From an uncultured Clostridia bacterium (GTDB lineage Bacteria; Bacillota; Clostridia; TANB77; CAG-508): a DNA stretch of 64,000 nt. The notes under the pieces are model-generated. The model made no database searches. It saw only the letters and a program-made list of their open reading frames with translations, and was not told the DNA's origin. Where the stretch lies: NCBI GenBank assembly GCA_946415375.1, contig CAMKSF010000003.1, positions 1-64,000 of the forward strand, in the 5' to 3' direction. The translations under genes were made by a program, and so were the position numbers. Below are positions 57,178 to 64,000 of this stretch, piece by piece (the first letter of the stretch is position 1; each line of letters starts with the position of its first letter).

Positions 57178-57702
57178 TCAATCTTCTTTCTTTATCACTT
57201 TTTCATCAAAATATAAACTTACATCTTGCAAATCCTCAAAATTCTTTTGTCTTAATATCTCATATGCTATGATGCATACAGAATTAGATAAATTAAGCGA
57301 TCTTAAAGTTGGTAACATTGGTATTCTTATGGTCTTTGTATTTAAATATTTTTCTAGTAACCACTCTGGTAATCCTTTTGTTTCCTTTCCAAACAAAACA
57401 AAAACCTCTCTCATATCAGAATAATTCACATCAGAATATACTGTTTTCCCCTTTGTAGTTGCAAAAAACATATTGTAACTTTCAGGTGGATATTTTTCTA
57501 AAAACTTTTCTAATGACTCATGTTCTTCTATATCTAGCTTATCCCAATAATCAAGTCCTGCTCTTTTTACCGACTTTTCTGAAATATCAAATCCTAATGG
57601 ATGTACCAAATGCAATTTTGCTCCTGTTATCGCACATGTTCTTGCAATATTCCCAGTATTTTGTGGTATTTCAGGCTCAACCATAACTATATGTAATTTC
57701 AA
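57178..57702 (-). CDS. trmL: tRNA (cytidine(34)-2'-O)-methyltransferase
   Basis: 174 aa. SPOUT family: VEPEIPQNTGNIARTC near the start, FGKETKGLPEW and NSVCIIAYEILRQ for the knot. Methylates the wobble base of tRNA-Leu. Start is a TTG at 57700-57702 with GGAGG seven bases upstream; the ATG codons at 57735-57738 lack a site. Confidence 0.92.
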   Translation of the reverse strand: MKLHIVMVEPEIPQNTGNIARTCAITGAKLHLVHPLGFDISEKSVKRAGLDYWDKLDIEEHESLEKFLEKYPPESYNMFFATTKGKTVYSDVNYSDMREVFVLFGKETKGLPEWLLEKYLNTKTIRIPMLPTLRSLNLSNSVCIIAYEILRQKNFEDLQDVSLYFDEKVIKKED

Positions 57703-57814
57703 AATGCTCGCCTCCAAGTTTATGTTTTGATTCATCATTTTTCTACATTATATCTTATCACAATAAAAGACATTTTTCAACATATTTCTCTTAAAATATA
57801 TCCTTATTTTTAAA

Positions 57815-58414
57815 CTAGTTGTTATCTTTTTTTTTCAAATAATTAAGGGGATTTACATACTCACCATTTACTCTCATTCCAAAATGTAAATGAGGTCCTG
57901 TTGTTGCTCCATTAGTCGGATTTCCTTTTGAATCAAAATATCTATTTCCTTCAACTCCATATACATTTTTAGGTCCTACTTTTCCTATAACTTGTCCTTT
58001 TACAACTTTTTGACCAACTGTTACAATAAGGTTTGGATCAGAATGACAGTATGAATATTTTATTATTCCATTTTCTGTGTTATCATCTGTTAAAGTAACA
58101 GTATATCCACCACCTCCTAAAAAACCAACAAATGTAATCGTTCCATTTGTAACTGCAACATATTCACTTCCTTGTGGTGCAGCAATATCAATTCCCTTAT
58201 GATACGTGGATGCCCCTGATGTTGGTGCATGTCTTTTTCCAAAATATGAATTTATACCATTGTATCCAGGCGCAGGCCATAAAAGCTCTCCTGTTTCTAC
58301 AAAACCAATTATCTTTATTTCTGAATTTAATGGAATAAAAAAGATAGAAATAAACAGAGTAAAAACTAAAACTATTGAAATAAATTGATAAAATAATTTA
58401 ATTATATTAATCAG
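57815..58414 (-). CDS. Membrane-anchored M23 (LytM) peptidase with a non-AUG start
   Basis: ~199 aa. One N-terminal helix (FISIVLVFTLFISIFF), then an M23 domain with YHKGIDIAAPQG (His, Asp) and GPHLHFGM (HxH), the zinc site. No in-frame ATG, GTG or TTG follows AGGAAGGA; candidate starts are CTG at 58412-58414 or ATT at 58409-58411. An ATG at 58433 is in frame but cut off by TAG after four codons. Possibly a gene with rare start or a small mutation. Function: peptidoglycan cutting. Confidence 0.8.
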   Translation of the reverse strand: MINIIKLFYQFISIVLVFTLFISIFFIPLNSEIKIIGFVETGELLWPAPGYNGINSYFGKRHAPTSGASTYHKGIDIAAPQGSEYVAVTNGTITFVGFLGGGGYTVTLTDDNTENGIIKYSYCHSDPNLIVTVGQKVVKGQVIGKVGPKNVYGVEGNRYFDSKGNPTNGATTGPHLHFGMRVNGEYVNPLNYLKKKDNN

Positions 58415-58434
58415 TCCTTCCTAAAAATGCCCCA

Positions 58435-58466
58435 TAAAAAAATATAGCCATATTATATGACTATAT
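58435..58466 (-). terminator. Terminator after the prepilin-like gene B
   Basis: ATATAG-CATA / TATG-CTATAT hairpin with T-run on the minus strand. Confidence 0.75.
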
Positions 58467-58581
58467 CTTTATTTTGTCAATGTCTAATCGCACATCAATC
58501 TTTACAAGATTTCAATAAATAAAATGAAAAAGAATAATTAAAAAAATGATACTAGAATCCAATAAATATCTTATGATATTT

Positions 58582-59901
58582 TTAATGTACCACGTGTGGT
58601 ACTGTTTTATGATATGTACTACTATCTGTGCTTACCGTTATATTAACACTAGCTGGTATATTAACTACAGGACACATGCAGCTTCCAGCATTATTCGTAC
58701 GGTTGTAAGAATAATACAAGGCGAGAGCACTTGGTCCATCCTTTAGCACACAGCGTACACCAAAATATGCAGCCTCCGAGTAGCAATCAATACAGCGAGA
58801 AGCAATCCAATAATATGTATCTGTTTCAAAAAACATATTTTGGTATGCTGATGCATTGCCTTTTGTATTATCAAAATCAGATGCTGCTGGCACAAATTTA
58901 TAATATGTAGATGTAAGTGTTAAACTTGTTGGATTTGGTGTTTTATTTGCAAGGTTTGTTAACCCATTATATCCACTATAACTTTCACTTTGTCCTATTT
59001 CTCCTGAAGTATCTGTATCATCAATTATCCCTCCAACCTCATATTGAAAAATATCAGGATAATTTGTTCTTGTTTTATATGTTACTTTTTTATTTGTAGA
59101 ATCTATATTGGCTATATATGTCCCTGCGTATGTTGGCATATTATTATTTATATATGCTGTTATTTTATCTTTTCCTGTTTGATTTAATCTATCTGTTATA
59201 TCTTCTATTTTTATACTTCTTGCTGTTATACCTTTACTTGGATTTTCGTATAAATCACTACATTTTTTATTTAATATATATACAGCATTATTATATCCTA
59301 AAGCTCCACTTAAATATATATTTGAATCTTCTGATTTCATTGCACCCATTAATGTCAAATTTCCATATTTATCTATATCCATTACCCTAAATAATGTCTT
59401 TGCTTGTACCGTTGCAGGTTTAGTTGCATAAGTCGAATATCCCGTACCTGCTTCAGTAAAAGTTACACTTGCTGTTGGTGATGTGTATGTTATATAATCC
59501 CCTATACTTATTCCTGTTCTATCTGCTATTATAGTTTCATCTAAACTAATTTCGCCATCTAGATCTATTAAATAGTTTCTTCCACTATCTGTAAATAGTA
59601 CTATTATTGGATCGTCTGATTCAGGGTCGACATTTGCTCTATCTTGTGCGTATATTTCTAATTCAGCTTCTAAATCTGTTTTTGTTAGTGATCCATATTT
59701 CTGTTTTGCTTTTGCAAAAGCTACACATTTTTCAAGCAGTTCTTTTTCTTCTGCAATTTCTGTTTCATCTTTTGATTTTTTTGCTTGATTTATTATAGAA
59801 TTATTACCTGTTATCGCTCCAATTGAAATACCTGCAAGAATTAAAAGTACTATTATCGTTATAACTAATGCAAGTAATGTTATACCCTTTGAATTTTTCA
59901 T
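58582..59901 (-). CDS. Prepilin-like protein with C-terminal variable domain (copy B)
   Basis: 439 aa, intact. Leader MKNSKGITLLALVITIIV and helix, an alpha-helical spine, IGDYITYTSPTASVT, a middle domain, and a C-terminal variable domain (YYWIASRCIDCYSEAA then FGVRCVLKDGPSALALYY) ending CPVVNIPASV. The variable part uses codons such as CGC, TGC and CTC that are rare elsewhere here. Compared with copies A and C, the frame (YWxASR, VR, PVV) is kept and the rest differs, as in targets of diversity-generating retroelements or C-type-lectin-like domains. Confidence 0.85.
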   Translation of the reverse strand: MKNSKGITLLALVITIIVLLILAGISIGAITGNNSIINQAKKSKDETEIAEEKELLEKCVAFAKAKQKYGSLTKTDLEAELEIYAQDRANVDPESDDPIIVLFTDSGRNYLIDLDGEISLDETIIADRTGISIGDYITYTSPTASVTFTEAGTGYSTYATKPATVQAKTLFRVMDIDKYGNLTLMGAMKSEDSNIYLSGALGYNNAVYILNKKCSDLYENPSKGITARSIKIEDITDRLNQTGKDKITAYINNNMPTYAGTYIANIDSTNKKVTYKTRTNYPDIFQYEVGGIIDDTDTSGEIGQSESYSGYNGLTNLANKTPNPTSLTLTSTYYKFVPAASDFDNTKGNASAYQNMFFETDTYYWIASRCIDCYSEAAYFGVRCVLKDGPSALALYYSYNRTNNAGSCMCPVVNIPASVNITVSTDSSTYHKTVPHVVH

Positions 59902-59995
59902 AATTATCCTCCTTATTTTATCTTTATGTTTATATCAATAGTACCAAATTAACATTTTATTGTCAATTTGTTTTTTTTATTTTAAATCAAAAATA

Positions 59996-60024
59996 TTGTC
60001 TATATTTTTTTGTTATGGTATAAT
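59996..60024 (+). promoter_or_regulatory. Promoter of the amidase-like gene
   Basis: TTGTCT, 17 bp, TATAAT, ~29 bp before the ATG at 60053. Confidence 0.65.
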
Positions 60025-60052
60025 CATTTTAATATATTTTATGGAGGATTTT

Positions 60053-61378
60053 ATGAGTAAAAATTCTAAAATAAAAATAATTGTAGCTTTTTTTGTTTTT
60101 TTAATGTTGTTTTTGATTGTTAATAGAATAATAACAAAAAAATCTAATACCAAAGATGTAGAATTACAAACTTCTTTATTATTTAACCAAGTAAATAAAT
60201 CTAGTGTTGCAAAAATAGATAAATATGTTATATATGGCACTCATTTAAACTTAGAAGGAAATATACAAATTCCTAAAATATCTGGTATTTCAATATATTC
60301 TGTTCATGTTATAGCAAAAGATCTTGAAGGAAAAGAAATATCTATGGATTGCTCATATACATATAAAGATACTATTCTTTCTTTTTCAACCTTTGATAAT
60401 ATAAATGAAGGTCTATGTCTTGAAAATCTTTCACAAAATCATTATTATCTTCTTTTGAAGGTTATTTTTTCAAATAGTGAAGAAAGATTATTCTCACTTG
60501 AAAATAATTCTAAATACGAAAATACAACTTATTACACTATGAGCAAAAGAAATAAAGTTGATTTAGAATTCGGTAAACACGAAAAAAGTCCTTTTATGAA
60601 ATTATCTGTTACTAACCTTAAAGACTTGCCAAATGATGTTTATGACATCGCAATTGATGCTTCTCATGGTGGTAAAGATACAGGAGCTACATACAAAAAA
60701 TATAAAGAATCTGATATTGTACTAAAATATGCAAAAAATTTAAAACAAAAGTTGGAAGCTTTAGGATACAAAGTGTATATTTCAAGAGATGGCACAGAAA
60801 GTCAAGATGCTGATTTATCTGATATGTATGCAGAAAAAGGTAGAATAAACACAATTCAAGAATCTCACAGTAAATTATTAGTATCTTTAAACATAAATGA
60901 TACAAGAACTAAAACAGGTGGAGTTGAAATTTATGCTCCAACTAAATGTAATTTATCTTTTGCTAAATCACTTGCAGATAATATTGTAAAAACAGCAAAA
61001 ACCTCATATTCTTCTGCTAAATTGTTTAATAAAGAAAAAGGCGTTTATGTTAGAAACTTCACTGAATATGATATTTTAAGTTATAAGGGAAGTGCTCTTA
61101 TACACAAGTATGAACCATATAACATTACAAAGCTTACTCCATATCAATATATGATTCGTGAAGTTGGAGGTATTGTAACAGGCGCTTTTGTGGATGGTAG
61201 AAATAAATCATATGGTACAAATAAATACTATGATTCAAATATTGGAATAGAAGCATATATAATTGAACTAGGTTATATACGATATGAAAATGATATAACA
61301 AATATTGTTAATAATGAAAACCTATATTGTGATGCAATTGTAGAAACAATAAAAGGATATATAAAAGATGAAGAATAG
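60053..61378 (+). CDS. N-acetylmuramoyl-L-alanine amidase-like protein with an altered zinc site
   Basis: 441 aa. N-terminal membrane helix, a beta-rich domain (~45-190), then Amidase_3 (~197-441): DIAIDASHGGKDTGA (first His), a Glu in YKESD, and the end IIELGYIRYEND. The usual second His in SIHAN is replaced (LLVSLNINDT), so zinc binding is in doubt. Start at ATG 60053 with GGAGG five bases before. It may be a non-catalytic wall-binding protein or a divergent enzyme. Confidence 0.8.
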   Translation: MSKNSKIKIIVAFFVFLMLFLIVNRIITKKSNTKDVELQTSLLFNQVNKSSVAKIDKYVIYGTHLNLEGNIQIPKISGISIYSVHVIAKDLEGKEISMDCSYTYKDTILSFSTFDNINEGLCLENLSQNHYYLLLKVIFSNSEERLFSLENNSKYENTTYYTMSKRNKVDLEFGKHEKSPFMKLSVTNLKDLPNDVYDIAIDASHGGKDTGATYKKYKESDIVLKYAKNLKQKLEALGYKVYISRDGTESQDADLSDMYAEKGRINTIQESHSKLLVSLNINDTRTKTGGVEIYAPTKCNLSFAKSLADNIVKTAKTSYSSAKLFNKEKGVYVRNFTEYDILSYKGSALIHKYEPYNITKLTPYQYMIREVGGIVTGAFVDGRNKSYGTNKYYDSNIGIEAYIIELGYIRYENDITNIVNNENLYCDAIVETIKGYIKDEE

Positions 61379-61415
61379 CTTGTTATAAAAAAGTCCTTTT
61401 TCTATTAAAGATATT

Positions 61416-61456
61416 AAAAAGTTGTAAAAGAGGTCCGTCCCCTTTTACAACTTTTT
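61416..61456. repeat. Interspersed palindromic repeat, copy 2, acting as bidirectional terminator
   Basis: AAAAAGTTGTAAAAG-GG / CC-CTTTTACAACTTTTT hairpin between converging genes; core GTCCGTCCCCTTTT shared with the copy at 53867. Confidence 0.75.
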
Positions 61457-61985
61457 AATTATTTAATAAATTCATTATTTTTGGATAAATCTCTTTTGCA
61501 TTTTTTCTCCAATTATCAGAAATCTTTCTAGCCTGCTCATTTGAACCAGCAAATATTTTCAATTCAAATATAGTTTTATTGTTCTCTACAATTTTACATT
61601 TAACAGTATAGTCATTTTCACTTTCAGGAATATATTCAGCTGAAATTGATTCTTCATTAGCAATAGCTATTAATTCTTGTTTGAATATATTATCTGCTTT
61701 TAATTTTATTATTCCTGGTAACATATCTATAGTAAGCTCAAGTGAATTTTTACCTTCTGGCGTTATTTCATAAACATTTTGTTCTTCCTTAGTGTAAGTT
61801 CCTACAAGCTTGGATTCTACTAAATCTATTAATAGGTCGCGAAAATAAAAATAATTAATATTATTAATAGGTGATATTATTTTTAATAAATCACTATCTG
61901 TGATTTCTCTATTAATCTTATTTAATATATAAAGTATTAATACTTTATTTTCAGCCAAGCTATTATTGTTATATTTTTCTTCCAT
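61455..61985 (-). CDS. DUF4364 protein
   Basis: 176 aa. Opening LAENKVLILYILNKINREIT and a winged-helix-like N-terminal half, then a beta-rich end. DUF4364 is common in Clostridia; a DNA-binding role is suggested by the fold but unknown. Confidence 0.85.
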   Translation of the reverse strand: MEEKYNNNSLAENKVLILYILNKINREITDSDLLKIISPINNINYFYFRDLLIDLVESKLVGTYTKEEQNVYEITPEGKNSLELTIDMLPGIIKLKADNIFKQELIAIANEESISAEYIPESENDYTVKCKIVENNKTIFELKIFAGSNEQARKISDNWRKNAKEIYPKIMNLLNN

Positions 61986-62054
61986 AATAGCCTCCTTACA
62001 TTAAATTCATACTCATTATATCACAAAACATTTATATTGTAAACATAAAAGTCT

Positions 62055-63698
62055 TTATCCTTCAATAATTTTCAAAATCTGTTGTTCTAATTCTTTTACT
62101 TTTTCTTTAATTCTAAATATGTCTTCGTCTTTTAATTCTCTATTATTCAAATCTTCTTTAACTGCATCTTGCATATCTTGCAATTCATCTTGTAGTCTAT
62201 TTACTAATAGCATTACCTCTTTTCTTGGCGATATTGGTCTACTTGATATCTTATTTACAACAGAAGGCATATCATTTAATTCATACACTTCTCCATATTC
62301 AGGAATAGATACAGGAATTCCAATTTCTTCTTCAATTTTTTGTTTTAATACTTCTTGTGAATCTTCCTCTCCATGTACTAAAAATATATGCTTTGGTCTT
62401 TGTGTTCTAAAAGAATAAATAAAATTCATAAGCCATTCTTGATCAGCATGTCCAGAATATCCTTCAATATATTCTACTCTTGCATTTACTGCAATTTCAT
62501 CTCCAAATATTTTTACTTTTTTAGCTCCATTTACAATATTATATCCTAATGTTCCAGGTGCTTGATATCCTACAAACAATATTGTGTTTTTAGGATCCCA
62601 TAGGTTATGTTTTAAATGATGTTTTATCCTACCTACTTCACACATTCCACTTGCAGAAATAATAATTGATGGAATCATATTCTCATTCAATTCTTTTGAT
62701 TCTTCTGCTGTCATTGTAAACTGAAGTCCAGGAAATTCTAGTGGATTATCTCCTTGGCAAATTGCATGCTTTGTCTCTTCATCAAATAATTCCATATTGT
62801 TTCTAAATACTTCTGTTGCTGAAATCGCAAGAGGACTATCTACATATACTGGTGTTTTCATTAATGTTCTATATCTTTTTTTAAATTCCTCATCATCTCT
62901 TGTTTCTTTTATTTTGTTTAATTCATAAAGTATTTCTTGAGTTCTTCCTACTGCAAAAGATGGAATTACAACATTTCCTCCTCCTTCAATTGTTTCAGAT
63001 ACAATTTTAAGGAATAGTTCTGCTTTTTCGTCATTTCTCATATGAATTCTGCTACCATAAGTTGACTCCATAACTAAATAATCTGCCGAATCAATCATTG
63101 TAGGTGAATTTAAAAGTGGAATATCATTATTTCCTAAATCACCAGTAAATACTGCCTTTGTTTCTCTTTCCCCTTCTTTTGCCCAAATCTCAATTATACT
63201 TGACCCTAACATATGTCCTGCATCACTAAATCTAACATGTATATCTGGTGCTACTTCTATTATTTCATCATATGATACTGGTACAAATAGTTCTAGCGAA
63301 TGTGCTGCATCTTCTGCGGTATAAAGTGGTGGTAAAGGTATTTCTCCTTTTCTTTCTCTTTTTCTATTTCTCCATTCAATTTCCATTTCTTGAATGTGTC
63401 CACTGTCAGGCAGCATTAGACTGCATAAATCGCAAGTTGCTTTATGTGCATAAATAGGTCTTTTAAATCCTTCATTATATAGCTTTGGTATTCTTCCTGA
63501 GTGGTCAATATGAGCATGTGTTAATAGCATAAAATCTATATCTTGTACATTAAATCCAAAAGGTGCTTCGTTCTCATATTCTTCTTCTGCACTTCCTTGG
63601 TACATTCCACAATCAACCAAAAACTTTTTTCCAGCAGCCTCTACTAAAAAATTCGATCCTGTGACTACTTTTGTCGCTCCTAAAAAAGTTATTTTCAT
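62055..63698 (-). CDS. Beta-CASP metallo-beta-lactamase-fold RNA-processing protein
   Basis: 547 aa. MBL motifs: LLTHAHIDHSGR (HxHxDH), then FSDAGHMLGSS, FTGDLGNND; beta-CASP region with SFAVGRTQEILYEL; the Lys/His segment YSGHADQEWLM. Resembles the YSH1/CPSF-type nucleases rather than RNase J. Likely an RNA nuclease; target unknown. The C-terminal ~60 residues form a coiled coil. Confidence 0.9.
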   Translation of the reverse strand: MKITFLGATKVVTGSNFLVEAAGKKFLVDCGMYQGSAEEEYENEAPFGFNVQDIDFMLLTHAHIDHSGRIPKLYNEGFKRPIYAHKATCDLCSLMLPDSGHIQEMEIEWRNRKRERKGEIPLPPLYTAEDAAHSLELFVPVSYDEIIEVAPDIHVRFSDAGHMLGSSIIEIWAKEGERETKAVFTGDLGNNDIPLLNSPTMIDSADYLVMESTYGSRIHMRNDEKAELFLKIVSETIEGGGNVVIPSFAVGRTQEILYELNKIKETRDDEEFKKRYRTLMKTPVYVDSPLAISATEVFRNNMELFDEETKHAICQGDNPLEFPGLQFTMTAEESKELNENMIPSIIISASGMCEVGRIKHHLKHNLWDPKNTILFVGYQAPGTLGYNIVNGAKKVKIFGDEIAVNARVEYIEGYSGHADQEWLMNFIYSFRTQRPKHIFLVHGEEDSQEVLKQKIEEEIGIPVSIPEYGEVYELNDMPSVVNKISSRPISPRKEVMLLVNRLQDELQDMQDAVKEDLNNRELKDEDIFRIKEKVKELEQQILKIIEG

Positions 63699-63715
63699 AT
63701 TTTTATTTCATCCTT

Positions 63716-63991
63716 TCATAAATCAAATACTTTTATCTTTCTGTTAAGTCTAATCTTTAAATCCTTTTTATTTATTTGCATATCTAGCTTTATTTTTTCA
63801 TCTAAAACATCATCATCAAAAAACTGTACAAAGAATTCATCTTTCTCTTTTAATATTTTTAATTCGATATCCTCTAGTTTAATAACTTTTAATTTGAATA
63901 TATTCTTTAAAACGTCCACATTTTTTCTTGTATCTTTAAATATTTCATTAAAAGATTTAAGTTCATATGCCTTTTCAATTGCAACATTCAT
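63716..63991 (-). CDS. Hypothetical 91-aa protein
   Basis: Charged, Lys/Asp/Glu/Ile-rich, no membrane segment, no family recognised. 17 bp upstream of the beta-CASP gene in the same direction, so likely co-transcribed. The start at 63991 is nine bases from the window edge, so it could begin earlier. Confidence 0.55.
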   Translation of the reverse strand: MNVAIEKAYELKSFNEIFKDTRKNVDVLKNIFKLKVIKLEDIELKILKEKDEFFVQFFDDDVLDEKIKLDMQINKKDLKIRLNRKIKVFDL

Positions 63992-64000
63992 TGTAGTAGT

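Noticed and set aside
58546-58746. 66-aa plus-strand ORF over the end of prepilin-like gene B
   Set aside because: Antisense to the variable domain, with no RBS.

Overview
The window looks like a chromosome segment of a spore-forming, low-GC Firmicute of class Clostridia, probably an uncultured gut lineage. The signs are very AT-rich DNA, a cotJ spore-coat operon, spoIIE, a T-box before ileS, and a MurE with the DNPR motif of meso-diaminopimelate peptidoglycan. Most genes lie on the minus strand in tight housekeeping operons.

Layout. 0-4 kb: a membrane-anchored subtilase-like protein without a catalytic triad, then cotJA-JB-JC and an orphan gene. 4-15 kb (minus): ispG, an acyl-CoA synthetase, a TVP38-type membrane protein, dapB, a GH25 lysozyme with FnIII repeats, an HD protein, dapA, mltG, a stalk/SH3 protein and lexA. 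15.2-16.75 kb: tRNA-Leu(UAA), whose 3' end is repeated 1.4 kb downstream; the interval looks like a small integrated element with one GC-rich cargo gene. 16.8-24 kb: cutA, ygjV-like, a histidine kinase, murG, ftsW, mraY, murE. 24-34 kb: a VanW protein, two small surface proteins, fmt-def-DUF2000-priA and spoIIE. 34-42 kb: an isolated GC-rich gene, a His-rich CobW-type GTPase, a probable type I toxin-antitoxin locus, mutS, a pair of DUF2007-like proteins and miaB. 42-50 kb: an accessory region with prepilin-like genes and fragments, DUF6076, XRE, a MobV relaxase beside a six-hairpin cluster and three 11-bp iterons, a broken AlbA_2 gene and TnpV. 50-64 kb: a 32-aa ORF, ileS with a T-box leader, two GC-richer small membrane proteins, two polysaccharide deacetylases, trmL, an M23 peptidase without an AUG start, a third prepilin-like protein, an amidase-like protein, DUF4364 and a beta-CASP metallohydrolase.

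Main observations. (1) By manual reading, in-frame CGG codons are absent from the AT-rich native genes except at sites where the protein continues in the +1 frame. Four genes (DUF2000, two prepilin-like, AlbA_2) and possibly the subtilase-like gene show CGG followed by an early stop, and dropping the C gives GGA or GGC (Gly) and restores the expected protein. Intact CGG-Arg codons occur only in isolated GC-richer genes. This could be +1 frameshifting at a poorly decoded or unassigned CGG, or a recurrent sequence error. (2) A convergent toxin/antisense-RNA locus near 36.0-36.3 kb has near-identical leaders on both transcripts. (3) A tRNA-Leu mini-element has paired ACTGTAC repeats near both ends and no integrase. 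(4) The prepilin-like proteins end in hypervariable YWLASR...RPVVSL domains like targets of diversity-generating retroelements; no reverse transcriptase or template repeat was seen here.

All calls are from reading the sequence; no database search was run.
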